A stretch of DNA of 64,000 nt from Pseudomonadota bacterium (GTDB lineage Bacteria; Pseudomonadota; Gammaproteobacteria; Xanthomonadales; Rhodanobacteraceae), in the NCBI GenBank assembly GCA_021793195.1, contig JAJYTG010000001.1, positions 1 through 64,000 of the forward strand. The letters run 5' to 3'. The notes beneath the pieces are model-generated. The model ran no database searches, was not told the DNA's origin, and saw only the letters and a list, made by a program, of their open reading frames with translations. A program made the translations under genes and the position numbers. Shown here one piece after another: positions 52,712 to 63,379 of the stretch (the first letter of the stretch is position 1; every line of letters begins with the position of its first letter).

Positions 52712-53731
52712 TCAGGGCCAGACCAACATGGCGTCGCCGTACGAGAAGAACCGGTAGCGCGCCTGTACCGCGTGCCGGTAGGCCGCCAGCACGTGCTCGC
52801 GCCCGGCCAGCGCCGCGACCAGCATCAGCAGGGTCGATTCGGGCAGGTGGAAATTGGTCAGCAGGCCGTCGATCTGGGTGAACCGGTAGCCAGGCAGGAT
52901 GAAGATGTCGGTCTCGCCGGCGAACGGCGCCAGTACGCCGCGCGGGGCCGCCGACTCCAGCGCGCGCACCACCGTGGTGCCCACCGCCACCACCCGCCCA
53001 CCGGCGGCGCGTGTGTCGCGGATCTGCCGGACCAGCGGGGCGCCGACGTTGATCCACTCGCGGTGCATGCGGTGCTGCTCCAGCGCCTCGCCGCGTACCG
53101 GCTGGAACGTGCCCGCGCCCACGTGCAGCGTGAGCTGCCCGAATCGCACGCCGCACGCCGCCAGCGCGTCCAGCAGCGGCGCGTCGAAATGCAGTCCCGC
53201 CGTGGGTGCGGCCACGGCACCCGGCACGCGCGCATACACCGTCTGGTAGCGTTCGGCGTCCTGCGGCTGTGCCGCGCGTCTGATGTAGGGCGGCAGCGGC
53301 ATCCGGCCCAGCCGAGCCAGCAGCTTCTCCAGCGGCTCGACGGATTCGAAGCGCAGGCGGAAAAACGCGTCCTCGCGACCCAGCACGCGCACGCGGCTGC
53401 CATCGGCCAGCAGCAGGGCCGAGCCGGCGGCGGGTTTCTTGCTGACGCCCAGCTGGGCCAACGCCTCGTGGCCGCCGGTGATGCGCTCGATGAGGATCTC
53501 GGCGGTCCCGCCGGTCTCCTTGCGCGCCGGAAGCCGTGCCGGAATCACACGGGTGTCGTTGAACACCAGCAGGTCGCCCGCGCGCAGTTCCTGCGGCAGC
53601 GCGCGGATGCCGCTGTCGCGCCAGCCGCCGCCGGATTCCAGCACCAGCATGCGGCTGTCGCTGCGCTGCGGCAGCGGCTGCTGGGCGATCAGCCCGGGCG
53701 GCAGCTCGAAGCGAAAATCGGACTTCTTCAA
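52712..53731 (-). CDS. queA: S-adenosylmethionine:tRNA ribosyltransferase-isomerase
   Basis: [28 protein letters not shown]...[18 protein letters not shown]...[14 protein letters not shown]...[19 protein letters not shown]. Confidence 0.98.
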   Translation of the reverse strand: MKKSDFRFELPPGLIAQQPLPQRSDSRMLVLESGGGWRDSGIRALPQELRAGDLLVFNDTRVIPARLPARKETGGTAEILIERITGGHEALAQLGVSKKPAAGSALLLADGSRVRVLGREDAFFRLRFESVEPLEKLLARLGRMPLPPYIRRAAQPQDAERYQTVYARVPGAVAAPTAGLHFDAPLLDALAACGVRFGQLTLHVGAGTFQPVRGEALEQHRMHREWINVGAPLVRQIRDTRAAGGRVVAVGTTVVRALESAAPRGVLAPFAGETDIFILPGYRFTQIDGLLTNFHLPESTLLMLVAALAGREHVLAAYRHAVQARYRFFSYGDAMLVWP

Positions 53732-53780
53732 ACGCGCGCTCGCGACGGATCGGGGGCGCGATTATCCCAGTCCGTCCATG

Positions 53781-53798
53781 TTGCAGCACAAGCTGTAA
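53781..53798. promoter_or_regulatory. LacI-type operator candidate upstream of the lacI-family gene
   Basis: TTGCAGC-ACAA-GCTGTAA imperfect dyad in queA/lacI divergent region. Confidence 0.4.
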
Positions 53799-53849
53799 CG
53801 CGCGGACGTCGCGCCTAGACTGCGGCCAGCGTCACCGCCGGTACCGGCC

Positions 53850-54965
53850 ATGGTCGTGAAGGGCAAAGCCAATTCGCTGGACATCGCGCACCTGGCCGGA
53901 GTCTCGCAGGCCACGGTCTCGCGCGCGCTGCGCGGCCATCCCGCGGTCAACCGCGCCACCCGCGAACGCGTGATGGAGATCGCGCGCCAGCTCAACTACC
54001 AGGTGGACAAGAACGCCTCGAACCTGCGCACGCAGCAGTCCGGTACGCTGGCGGTGCTGCTGTTCGAGGATCCCACGGTCGACGACTCCAGCATCAACCC
54101 GTTCTTCCACTCGATGCTGGGCTCGATCACGCGTGCCTGCGCGCAGCGCGGCTACGACCTGCTGATCTCGTTCCAGCAGCTCTCGCGCGACTGGCATGCC
54201 GATTACGAGGACAGCCACAAGGCCGACGGCCTGATCCTGCTGGGCTACGGCGATTACCGTGAATACCGCAGTCGCCTCGAGGCACTGGTGGCGCAGGGCA
54301 CGCATTTCGTGCGCTGGGGCGCGGTGCTGGCCGGACAACCGGGCCTGTCCATCGGCTGCGACAACCATGCCGGGGGACTGGCCGCTACCCGCCACCTGCT
54401 GTCGCTGGGGCGCCGCCGCATCGGCTTTCTCGGCCACGCTTCGCAGGGAGCACCCGAGTTCCTCGAACGCTACCAGGGCTATGCGTGCGCCTTGCGCGAG
54501 GCGGAGCTGACGCCCGATCCCCTGCTGCAGGCGGAAGCCATCTCCACCGAGCAGGCCGGCCGCGAGGCAGCCGAACTGGTGCTTGCCCGCGGCGCGCGGC
54601 TGGATGCACTGGTCTGCGCCAGCGATCTGATCGCGATCGGCGCGCTGCGCGCACTGCAGGGCCACGGCCTGCGCGTGCCGGAGGACGTCGCCGTGGTGGG
54701 CTACGACGACATCCCCATGGCGCAATACGCGCACCCGGCGCTGACCAGCGTGCAGCAGGACACCCGTCGTGCCGGCGAACTGCTGGTGGATACGTTGCTG
54801 CGCCTAGTGCACGGCGAGGAGGCGCAACCGGTCAAGCTGCCGCCGCTGCTGATGGTGCGCCAGTCCTGCGGCGCCGGCCTGCCGGCGCCGCCGACACGCC
54901 GCAGTGCCACCGTCACCGCGCTACGCAGCGGCGCCCGCAGCGGTACCCGCCGCACGCCGCGCTGA
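53850..54965 (+). CDS. LacI family transcriptional regulator
   Basis: NSLDIAHLAGVSQATVSRALRGHPAVNRATRERVMEIARQLNYQ; periplasmic-binding-like C-domain. Confidence 0.96.
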   Translation: MVVKGKANSLDIAHLAGVSQATVSRALRGHPAVNRATRERVMEIARQLNYQVDKNASNLRTQQSGTLAVLLFEDPTVDDSSINPFFHSMLGSITRACAQRGYDLLISFQQLSRDWHADYEDSHKADGLILLGYGDYREYRSRLEALVAQGTHFVRWGAVLAGQPGLSIGCDNHAGGLAATRHLLSLGRRRIGFLGHASQGAPEFLERYQGYACALREAELTPDPLLQAEAISTEQAGREAAELVLARGARLDALVCASDLIAIGALRALQGHGLRVPEDVAVVGYDDIPMAQYAHPALTSVQQDTRRAGELLVDTLLRLVHGEEAQPVKLPPLLMVRQSCGAGLPAPPTRRSATVTALRSGARSGTRRTPR

Positions 54966-54971
54966 GCGGCC

Positions 54972-56474
54972 TCAGCGCGCGGTCGACACCACCGGCTCGC
55001 GTACACGCAGCACCGCCAGCCCGGCGATGAACAGGCTGAACGCGCCCAGCGCCAGCGCGCCCATCGGCTGGCCGTGGAAGACCGCCTGCACCAGCAGCCC
55101 CAGCACGCTGGCCGCCAGCAACTGCGGGATCACGATGAAGAAATTGAAGATGCCCATGTACACGCCCATCTTGCGCGCCGGCAGGTGGTCGGCCAGCAGC
55201 GCGTAGGGCAGCGACAGGATCGAGGCCCAGGCGATGCCGACGCCGAGCATCGAGGCCAGCAGCCAGTGCGGATCGCGGATCAGCGTGATCGAGAACAGCC
55301 CTGCCGCGCCCAACCACAGGTTGAACAGATGCGCGCGGCGCAGGCCCAGCAGGCGCACCAGCGGCGCCAGCAGCGCCGCCGCCAGCGCGGCCACGCCGTT
55401 GTAGGTGCCGAACAGCACGCCCACCCAGTTGGCTCCCGTGTTGTAGGCCGCCGATTGCGGACCGCCGGCATGGAACTGCACCGCAGTCACGGCCGGCGTG
55501 GTGTAGATCCACATGGCGAACAGCGCGAACCACGAGAAGAACTGCACCCAGGCCAGGCGCCGCATCGCCTCGGGCATGGTGTACAGGTCACGCAGGATCT
55601 GCGCCCAGGCCGGCGTCGCGGCCGCGTCATGCCGCGTCCCGCCACGCGCGGCCAGCACCGCCAGCAGCACGCCGTAGGTCAGCAGTCCCGCGGCCAGCAG
55701 GTACACCTCCGGCTTCAGCGCCAGCGCGACCACGGCCAGCGCCACCAGCAGGCCCGCCGCCGACCATGCCGCCGCGCTGCGCCGCAGCCGCGCCGGCACG
55801 ATTTCCGCCGCCGGCTCCTGCGTGGAACCGGATTCGAACGACTGCAGTTGCTGCGGCGGATACTCGCGGGTATTGCCCACGGTCCAGAGAATCGACAGCA
55901 ACAGCACCACTGCGCCGGCGTAGAACGCGTAGCGCACCGTCTGCGGAACCATGCCGGGCGCCGCGGTGTTGTCGAAACCGATCTGCGCCAGCAGCCAGGG
56001 CAGCACCGAGGCCACCACCGCACCGACGCCGATGAAGAACGTCTGCATGGCGTAGCCGGCCGGACGCTGGTGCTCGGGCAACTGGTCGGCCACGAAGGCG
56101 CGGAAGGGCTCCATCGAAACGTTGAACGAGGCATCCATGATCCACAGCGTCAGCGCCGCGAACCACAGGGCCGGTGCGTTGGGCATCACTAGCAGCGCCG
56201 CCGTGCTGAGGATGGCGCCGGCCAGAAAGTACGGCCGGCGCCGGCCCAGTCGCGTCCAGGTGCGGTCCGAGTAGTGGCCGATGATCGGCTGCACCAGCAG
56301 CCCGGTCAGCGGTGCCGCGATCCACAGGATCGGGATCTGCTCGACGCTGGCGCCGAGAGTCTGGAAGATGCGGCTGACGTTGGCGTTCTGCAGGGCGAAG
56401 CCGAACTGGATGCCCAGAAAGCCGAAGCACATGTTCCAGATCTGCCAGAACGACAGCGCGGGCTTGCGATTCAT
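54972..56474 (-). CDS. MFS transporter (SLC45/maltose-type sugar:cation symporter)
   Basis: LSFWQIWNMCFGFLGIQFGFALQNANVSRIFQTLGASVEQIPILWIAAPLTGLLVQPIIGHYSDRTWTRLGRRRPYFLAGA. Confidence 0.94.
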   Translation of the reverse strand: MNRKPALSFWQIWNMCFGFLGIQFGFALQNANVSRIFQTLGASVEQIPILWIAAPLTGLLVQPIIGHYSDRTWTRLGRRRPYFLAGAILSTAALLVMPNAPALWFAALTLWIMDASFNVSMEPFRAFVADQLPEHQRPAGYAMQTFFIGVGAVVASVLPWLLAQIGFDNTAAPGMVPQTVRYAFYAGAVVLLLSILWTVGNTREYPPQQLQSFESGSTQEPAAEIVPARLRRSAAAWSAAGLLVALAVVALALKPEVYLLAAGLLTYGVLLAVLAARGGTRHDAAATPAWAQILRDLYTMPEAMRRLAWVQFFSWFALFAMWIYTTPAVTAVQFHAGGPQSAAYNTGANWVGVLFGTYNGVAALAAALLAPLVRLLGLRRAHLFNLWLGAAGLFSITLIRDPHWLLASMLGVGIAWASILSLPYALLADHLPARKMGVYMGIFNFFIVIPQLLAASVLGLLVQAVFHGQPMGALALGAFSLFIAGLAVLRVREPVVSTAR

Positions 56475-58705
56475 GGTGCGTCTCCGGCGGCGGGCCGTGG
56501 TGCCGCCGCTGGCTGCGGCGACGCCGAAATCAGCAGATCGCCGATGCCGGCCTCGTTCAGCGGCCCGGCGCTGCCGCCCGCGCCGCCGGTATACAGCGCG
56601 GCCTGGGCCAGGAAGCTCATGTTGAAGCCCTGCTCCAGCGCGAAGCTGCAGCGGGCGCCGGCGTCCGCGCGGAAGTACGCCGTGGTGGAGCGCGCGGTAC
56701 CCACGGCCTGCGGCATCACCACCGGCACGGTCCGCGCGGGCGCATTGCCGCAGCGCACGATGATGCGCTTCACCGCCGCGGTGATGCCGGTGTTGATGGG
56801 GCCGTGCGGATTCGCGTAGTTCAGCCGCAGCACGTACAGGCCGGTGGCCGGCGCCGTCCATGCGCGCGGCCAGGCGCCGCCGACACGCGCGGTATCGCCC
56901 ACGCACAACGGCCGGCTGGGCAGCGAATCCACACCGTGGCGGCGCACGGTCAGGACCAGGCAGCGGCGTACGCCGTCGGCGGGGAGGGTCCACGCGCGCG
57001 CGGGTGCGCCGCCCTGCGCGCGGCCGTCCACCCACAGCGTGGCCGGTTCGGCGCTGGCGACCTGCCACCGGCCGTCCCGTTTTCGCACGACGGGCGGCGC
57101 GGGCGTGCGCGGCGCGAACTCAGGATGCGGCGCGTGCAGCGGCGGATCGGGCACCGTGATGGCCGCGAGCCGGACCGTGGTGGTGCCGCGCCGTGTCTGC
57201 TGCCGCGCGGCCACCAGCAGGTTGCCGGCAAGCCGCCGCGGCCGGTGCAGGACCACCGTCCGCGCGGGCGTGTGCAGCGTGATCGTGGTGCGGTCGCCGA
57301 ACAGCATGGGCACCAGGCTCACCGGGATCTCCGGGGCCACGCGGTCGCCGGATTCCAGTCCGAACACGCCCTCGACCACCGCATCGAGGTAGCCCGCCAC
57401 CGACCACAACTGCCGGCGCGAATCCACCACCGGGCCGCCGAGCCTGCCGGGCAGACGGGTGCTGAGCTGCGGCAGCGCGAAGTTCTCCATGTCCGAGCCG
57501 CTGAGCGCCGCCGCGCGGATTACGCTGCGCAGTTCGTGGGCGATGCGGTCGGGCTGGCGCAGCACGCGCGCGGCGCGCAGCGCGTAGGCGCTGACGAAGG
57601 GCCACAGCGCGCGGTTGTGGTACACGGGCTGGCTGGCGCGCTCGGGCCAGATCACCGGGCTGCCGGCCGGCCAGGTGGGGTAATGCGCCAGCGCCTGCTG
57701 CGCGCGCGCGCCGTCGGCCACGCCGCTGGTGATCGCCAATGCGGTGCCCAGCAGGTCGTATGCATCCACCGGCAACGGTGGATCGCCGGGGCCCAGGTAG
57801 CTGCGGTACAGGCCGCGGCGCGGGTTCCAGAACCAGCGGTTGATGGCGGCCTTCAGCCCGGCGGTCTGCGCGGCGTAGCGCGCGGCCAGCACCGCATCGT
57901 GATGCTGCCTGGCCAGCCGCGTGCCTAACTGCAGCGCCTGGTAATGCAGCACGTTGGTGGACAGCGCATAGGAGCCGGCAATGAAGCGCACGTCGTCCTT
58001 CGTCCAGCCGGGATAGGTCTGCTCGCGCCAGTCCATGAACGAGGTCTCGCCGCGGTACAGGCCCACGCGCGCGTCGAAGGCATAGGTGCGGTCCTGCGCC
58101 AGGGTGTCGCGCAGCGCCCGCCAGGCGGTGACGGCGAAGGCGCGGTCGTCCAGCAGGTGCCGCGCACCCAGGAACCACACCACGCGGTCGGTGCTGACCG
58201 GCCAGCTGCCGCCGGAACCGGTGTCCTGCAGCACATACAGTCCCTGCGGCGCATCCGCGACGCGCACCCCGGACACCTTGAACGCCAGCGAGCGCCGCGC
58301 GCGCGGTGCATCGAAGCGCCACAGCGCGAGATCGGTCGAGTAGGAAAGATCACGCGTCCACACGAACGGCCACTGCTTGCCGGCGATGAAGCATTCGCAG
58401 GGAATGGGCCGGCCGTGGTTCCAGGCGCCGTCGGTGATCTGCGCGACGGCATCGCGGCGCAGGTCGTCCTGGGCCATGGCGAACAGCCCGTCGAACAGGG
58501 TGCTGGCGGTATCGGCGCGCCAGGCCGGCGCCGGGATGCGGCGTGCGCCCCGTGCGGTGTGCAGCACGAAGCCCGCACCCTCGCGCCGCATCGAGGCCGT
58601 ACGGCCCTGCCAGTCCAGCCGGGTGTGCCAGGCGTCCGCAGCCTGGGCGCGCAGCGGCAGCACTGCCGCCAGCACCAGCAGCGCCGCGCCCGCAAGCCGC
58701 ATCAC
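56471..58705 (-). CDS. secreted six-hairpin glycosidase-like protein
   Basis: Signal peptide; GRPIPCECFIAGKQWPFVWTRDLSYSTDLALWRFDAPRARRSLAFKVSG...SFMDWREQTYPGWTKDDVRFIAGSYALSTNVLHYQAL; located among maltodextrin genes. Confidence 0.75.
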   Translation of the reverse strand: MMRLAGAALLVLAAVLPLRAQAADAWHTRLDWQGRTASMRREGAGFVLHTARGARRIPAPAWRADTASTLFDGLFAMAQDDLRRDAVAQITDGAWNHGRPIPCECFIAGKQWPFVWTRDLSYSTDLALWRFDAPRARRSLAFKVSGVRVADAPQGLYVLQDTGSGGSWPVSTDRVVWFLGARHLLDDRAFAVTAWRALRDTLAQDRTYAFDARVGLYRGETSFMDWREQTYPGWTKDDVRFIAGSYALSTNVLHYQALQLGTRLARQHHDAVLAARYAAQTAGLKAAINRWFWNPRRGLYRSYLGPGDPPLPVDAYDLLGTALAITSGVADGARAQQALAHYPTWPAGSPVIWPERASQPVYHNRALWPFVSAYALRAARVLRQPDRIAHELRSVIRAAALSGSDMENFALPQLSTRLPGRLGGPVVDSRRQLWSVAGYLDAVVEGVFGLESGDRVAPEIPVSLVPMLFGDRTTITLHTPARTVVLHRPRRLAGNLLVAARQQTRRGTTTVRLAAITVPDPPLHAPHPEFAPRTPAPPVVRKRDGRWQVASAEPATLWVDGRAQGGAPARAWTLPADGVRRCLVLTVRRHGVDSLPSRPLCVGDTARVGGAWPRAWTAPATGLYVLRLNYANPHGPINTGITAAVKRIIVRCGNAPARTVPVVMPQAVGTARSTTAYFRADAGARCSFALEQGFNMSFLAQAALYTGGAGGSAGPLNEAGIGDLLISASPQPAAAPRPAAGDAP

Positions 58706-61125
58706 GGTGCCTCCAGCGTCAGTTGCTCGCCCTGTCCGGCCGGCAGGCGGATGTAGGTGACGGCGCCGTAGCGGTCGCGCCCGGTGGTCCAGCCCGGCGC
58801 GGTGCCGGCTTCCAGCGCGCGCAGGCCGGCGCGCCGCGGCAACGCATCGCCCGAACTGCGCAGCGCCCGTGCCGAGATGCCGTGCACGGCGAACAGGTAC
58901 GTGCGCAGGGCCGGCCGGAAGCCGCCCTGCGGCGGCGACAGCGTCAGCCGCACCGAACCGCCCAGCCGCTGCGTGCCGATGCGCTGCACGAAGTAGGCCC
59001 CGTGCTCGTAGGCGTAGCTGTCGCCGTCATCGTCGTAGTAGTCGAAGTCGCTGCGGGCGGCGGCGGGAAACACCTCGACCGTGATCTGCGTCACCGGCTT
59101 CTGGTGCACGTACTCCATCACCGGCTGCATCGGGATGATGGCCCCGGCACGGATGAACAGCGGGATGTCGGCCCAGGTCTTCGCGTCCACCGGGAGCGTG
59201 ATGGTTCGCCCGCCGGCGTAGATCCGGCCGCTGCTCCAGTCGGTCCAGGTACCCGGCGGCAGCCGGAGCGTCTTCTCGGTCTGGCCCTGCCGCATCACCG
59301 GCGCCACCAGCAGTCCGTCGCCGAACATCCAGGCATCGATGTCGTTGCGCAATGCGGCATCGTCCGGGAAGGCCATCGCCAGCGGACGCACGGGACCGAC
59401 CCCGCGCCGATGGTCCTGCCAGGCGTAACTGTAGATGTAGGGCAGCAGCCGGTAGCGCAGGCGTATGGCCGCCACCGCGGCGGCCTCGGCCTTGGGCCCG
59501 TACACCCAGGGCTGCCGGCGCTGGTCGAAGGTGCCGTGCACGCGGAAGATCGGGCAGAACGCGTCGAACTCGATCCAGCGCGCGTAGTTTTCCGGGCTGG
59601 GATGGCCGTTGAAGCCGCCGCCGTCCATGCCCCACCACATCTCGCCGGCGTTGACGGCACTCAGCATGCGCTCGCGCTGGGCCGCCATGCTGGAGAAACC
59701 GGTGTCGATGTCGCCCGACCACAGCGCGTAGGCGTAGCGCTGCGCGCCGAGGTAGAAGTCGCGGTTCAGCGAGAACACGCGCGTGTCGGGGAAATACTTG
59801 CGCTGGCCGTCGTACAGCGCGCGCTCCATGTTCATGAACTGGGTGTCGTCGGGCGTGGTGTCGGCCTCGTCGTTCCACCAGCCGACGATGCCGGTGGCGA
59901 AACTGTGGCGCAGCGCCGGGTTGAAGAACCAGGCGCGCACCGCCGGGTTGTCGAAGGCCAGATCCTGCACCAGCTTGTGCGAGAAGTAGTCGGGCTCGGC
60001 GGCGAGGCCGGGGAACCAGAAATCGTGTGCACTGGCGTACTCGCCTTCGATGGTCGCCACGTGGATGCGCGGCTTCATGATGCCGATCAGGTGGACACCG
60101 AGCCGGTCGAGCTGCTTTTTCAGCGAACCGTCGGGGCCGCCCGGGAATTTCTTCGTATTCCAGCGGAATTCGCCGTAGTCATTGCGGCCCCAGGCCTTCC
60201 AGTCGAAGTCCAGCGCGAAGGCATCCAGCGGAATCTGCAGCGCGCGGTACTTGCGCACGATGTGCAGCAACTCGCGCTGGTCCATGCCCCACTGGCTGTT
60301 GATGAAGCCCAGCGACCACTTGGGGAACAGCGGCGCCGCGCCGCTGAGCGTGCGCAGGCCGGCGAACAGCGCATCGGGCGTACCGGCCAGCACGAACAGG
60401 TGCGTGTCCGGCTTGGACAGGCTGCTCCAGGCGATGCGCCCGTCGTCGATGGACACGTCGGCGCCGAGGGTATCGACCAGCACGCCCCAGCCCGCCGTGC
60501 TCCACAGCCACGGCGCGCCGGGGTGGCCCTGCTCGCCGGCCTTCACCGCCCATGCACCCGTGCGCAGGATGCCCGCGCTCGAATCGCTGGACTTGCTGTA
60601 GCCGCCCAGGCCATACAACGCGTCGTCGGGTGCTGCGCGCAGGTCGATGCGTCCCCGCGCCAGCAGGCCGACGCCGTCCACGGTCAGCAGCGGCCTGCCG
60701 GCGGCATCCTCGATGCGCAGCTGCTGCCGCGCTGCGCGCCACAGCACGCGCATCGCCGGCGAACGCTGGGTGATGTCGCCCTGCGCGTCCTGCCGCACCT
60801 GCGGCGCGTAGCGCGCGGGCATGCGCTGCGGGTCGAGCACCGGCGTGTCCGGGCCGGCGTGGGCATCGGGCAGCAGGTGCAGTTCGACGACACCGGGCGC
60901 GCACCAGCGCACGCTGAGCACGTCGGTTCCCCAGGGGGTCTTCGCGGCGGGCGTGCCCGCTGCGGCGGCGGACGTCGGCACGCGCAGGCTGCGCAGATCG
61001 AAGCCGTAGCGGTGCGCGCTGACCAGCGCGAAACGCACCGCTGTCGCGGGCTGCGCCCGCGCCGGCAGCGCAGTCGTCAGCGCCAGCAGCGCGCCGGCGA
61101 GGAGAACGGTGGTGAAGGTGCGCAT
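58702..61125 (-). CDS. GH31 family alpha-glucosidase
   Basis: QIPLDAFALDFDWKAWGRNDYGEFRW...GIVGWWNDEADTTPDDTQFMNMERALYDGQR...ALWSGDIDTGFSSMAAQ. Confidence 0.95.
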   Translation of the reverse strand: MRTFTTVLLAGALLALTTALPARAQPATAVRFALVSAHRYGFDLRSLRVPTSAAAAGTPAAKTPWGTDVLSVRWCAPGVVELHLLPDAHAGPDTPVLDPQRMPARYAPQVRQDAQGDITQRSPAMRVLWRAARQQLRIEDAAGRPLLTVDGVGLLARGRIDLRAAPDDALYGLGGYSKSSDSSAGILRTGAWAVKAGEQGHPGAPWLWSTAGWGVLVDTLGADVSIDDGRIAWSSLSKPDTHLFVLAGTPDALFAGLRTLSGAAPLFPKWSLGFINSQWGMDQRELLHIVRKYRALQIPLDAFALDFDWKAWGRNDYGEFRWNTKKFPGGPDGSLKKQLDRLGVHLIGIMKPRIHVATIEGEYASAHDFWFPGLAAEPDYFSHKLVQDLAFDNPAVRAWFFNPALRHSFATGIVGWWNDEADTTPDDTQFMNMERALYDGQRKYFPDTRVFSLNRDFYLGAQRYAYALWSGDIDTGFSSMAAQRERMLSAVNAGEMWWGMDGGGFNGHPSPENYARWIEFDAFCPIFRVHGTFDQRRQPWVYGPKAEAAAVAAIRLRYRLLPYIYSYAWQDHRRGVGPVRPLAMAFPDDAALRNDIDAWMFGDGLLVAPVMRQGQTEKTLRLPPGTWTDWSSGRIYAGGRTITLPVDAKTWADIPLFIRAGAIIPMQPVMEYVHQKPVTQITVEVFPAAARSDFDYYDDDGDSYAYEHGAYFVQRIGTQRLGGSVRLTLSPPQGGFRPALRTYLFAVHGISARALRSSGDALPRRAGLRALEAGTAPGWTTGRDRYGAVTYIRLPAGQGEQLTLEAP

Positions 61126-62741
61126 CAGCGGTTCTCCATGGCGGCGGCCGTTGCGGATCCGGCGCGCCCCTCCAGCACGGCGCTGCCGTAGGCGGGCAGC
61201 CGCAGCACACCGGCCTCGAGGCGCGTGGCCGGTTCGCTGGCGCGCAGCAGTGCGTCGTAGGCATAGCCCCGCACCGGCCGCAGCCGCAGGCTTTGCGCGC
61301 GCGCCGAGAGGTTGTGTACCACCAGCACGCGGCCGGATTCATCCTGCAGTCGCCACGCCGCCAACACCGGGTTGCCGGTGGCGTATTCGCCGGCCACACC
61401 GTCGCGCAGCGGCGCGATGGTCTCGCGCCAGCGGATCAGCATGCGGTAGCGGCTGAGCAGCGAGTGCGGATTGCCGTTCTCGGCCTGCACCGAGACATCC
61501 TGACTCATCGGTACCGGCGAGGTTTCCCACGTCGTTTCGCCCCGCGCGCTGCGGCTGAGGTTCCAGCGCATGGGTTCACGGATGTGCGGGTCGGGCTTCA
61601 CCCCGCGCATGCCGATCTCCTCGCCGTAGTACACGAACGGGTTGCCCGGCAGGGTCATCAGCATGGCGGCAGCCAGCTTCATCTTGCCGAGGTTGCCGCC
61701 CAGATCGCTCATGACGCGGTTCTGGTCGTGGTTGCTCAGGAACGGCGCGTCCATCACGTAGTGCCCGGCGGCCGCCCGGTACACGGTCTGCATGTGCACC
61801 AGAGCATCGCCAATGCCGTCATCGCGCCCGCTCCTGGCGCTCTTGACCAAACGCACCGCCATCGGGAAATCGAACACCGCGTTCAGCGGCTTCACGAAAG
61901 GCGCGTTCAGCCTGTAGCGGTTGCCCGTCACCTCGCCCACCAGATAGGCGTGCGGGTCGACGCTGTCGAGGCCTCGCCGGTACTCGTCCCACCACGTCGC
62001 GTCCTTGTCCATGATCGCCATGCTGTGGTCGTCCTGCTCGAGCTTGTCGAAGATGTGCTTGGCGGCATCCAGCCGGAAGCCGTCGGCGCCTTGGCGCAAC
62101 CAGTAGCGTCCGATCGAAATCATCTCGTTGCGCACGGCGGGATTGTTGTAGTTCAGATCGGGCATGCACCCGCAGAAAATGCCCATGTAATGCTGCTTGC
62201 CCGACGTGCGCCACACCGGGCCGCCCCACGGGCTTTTCTCGTCGAGGTTGGTATGCGGTCCTGCCCAGAGGTACCAGTCGTGGTAGGGGCTGGCCGGATT
62301 CTGCGCGGCGACGAACCATGGATTCCGGTCGCTGGTGTGGTTGATCACCATGTCCAGGATCACCTTGATGCCGTCGGTGTGCGCGGCCTTCACCAGGCGT
62401 TCGAAGTCGGCCATCGTGCCGTACTGGGGATTGATGGCGCGGTAATCGGTGATGTCGTAGCCGTGATAGCTGGGCGAGGAGAAGATCGGCATCAGCCACA
62501 GCCCGCTGACGCCGAGGCTCTTGAGGTAGGGAAGCTTGGCGGTGACGCCGTCGAGATCGCCGATGCCGTCACCGTTGCTGTCGTAAAACGAACGCACGAA
62601 GACCTCGTAGTACACGCCCGAGGGCGCCGGTGCACCGATGCCGGGGGCGGTATGTGCGCGCGCGGCGAGCGGCAGCAGGGGCATCAGCAGCAGTGCGGGC
62701 AGCAGGCTGCGCAGCGGACGTCTTGGCGTCATGATCGGCAT
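61125..62741 (-). CDS. GH13 family alpha-amylase/alpha-glucosidase
   Basis: YYEVFVRSFYDSNGDGIGDLDGVTAKLPYLKSLGVSGLWLMPIFSSPSYHGYDITDY...DGFRLDAAKHIF...FLSNHDQNRVMSDL. Confidence 0.97.
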   Translation of the reverse strand: MPIMTPRRPLRSLLPALLLMPLLPLAARAHTAPGIGAPAPSGVYYEVFVRSFYDSNGDGIGDLDGVTAKLPYLKSLGVSGLWLMPIFSSPSYHGYDITDYRAINPQYGTMADFERLVKAAHTDGIKVILDMVINHTSDRNPWFVAAQNPASPYHDWYLWAGPHTNLDEKSPWGGPVWRTSGKQHYMGIFCGCMPDLNYNNPAVRNEMISIGRYWLRQGADGFRLDAAKHIFDKLEQDDHSMAIMDKDATWWDEYRRGLDSVDPHAYLVGEVTGNRYRLNAPFVKPLNAVFDFPMAVRLVKSARSGRDDGIGDALVHMQTVYRAAAGHYVMDAPFLSNHDQNRVMSDLGGNLGKMKLAAAMLMTLPGNPFVYYGEEIGMRGVKPDPHIREPMRWNLSRSARGETTWETSPVPMSQDVSVQAENGNPHSLLSRYRMLIRWRETIAPLRDGVAGEYATGNPVLAAWRLQDESGRVLVVHNLSARAQSLRLRPVRGYAYDALLRASEPATRLEAGVLRLPAYGSAVLEGRAGSATAAAMENR

Positions 62742-62892
62742 CTCTCCCGTGGTAGGGCCGGTGGTGGCGGCGGCACCGGTCGATGGTAGGCCGCCGCGCC
62801 GCCGTCTGCAGCGGGTGCATACGTATTCATCGGGACCCGTGTGCGGCACCGTGGGGCCGCGACCACGGACGCCGCGCGCGGCGGCGGCGGAA

Positions 62893-63360
62893 TCAGGCGC
62901 CCGGAACGGGATGCAGCTGCCTGCCCTCGGCGTCGATCACGCGCGCGCTCACCTCGATGCCCTCGCGCACGCTCTGCGTCACCACGCAGAACTGCTCGAA
63001 CTGCCCGAGGATGCGTTCGAGCTGCTGGTGGCCGGCGGCGGATTCGGCCAGCCGCAGTTCGACCTCCACATGCGGCACGCGCCAGCGGCCCTCGGCGTTG
63101 CGCGCGGGCGTGGCGCGCACGCGCACCGTGAGCGGCCCCGGTCGGTTCCTGAACTTGCGCAGCGCGAACACCAGGCTGGCGCCCATGCAGTTGCCGATCG
63201 CGGCCAGCAGCAGGCGCGAGGGATTGGGTCCTGCGCCCTGCCCCAGCGGCGGCGGCTCGTCGCCCAGCAGCGCCGGCACACCGGCACCGTCGAATTCGAT
63301 GCGGAAGGCGTAGTCGCCGACCTGGGTCAGGTGCAGCAGCAGCTCGCTGTCGATGCTCAT
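62893..63360 (-). CDS. OsmC family protein
   Basis: GPNPSRLLLAAIGNCMGASLVFALRKFRNRPGPLTVRVRATPARNAEGRWRVPHVEVELRL...FEQFCVVTQSVREGIEV. Confidence 0.92.
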   Translation of the reverse strand: MSIDSELLLHLTQVGDYAFRIEFDGAGVPALLGDEPPPLGQGAGPNPSRLLLAAIGNCMGASLVFALRKFRNRPGPLTVRVRATPARNAEGRWRVPHVEVELRLAESAAGHQQLERILGQFEQFCVVTQSVREGIEVSARVIDAEGRQLHPVPGA

Positions 63361-63379
63361 CGCGACATTCCGGAACGGT

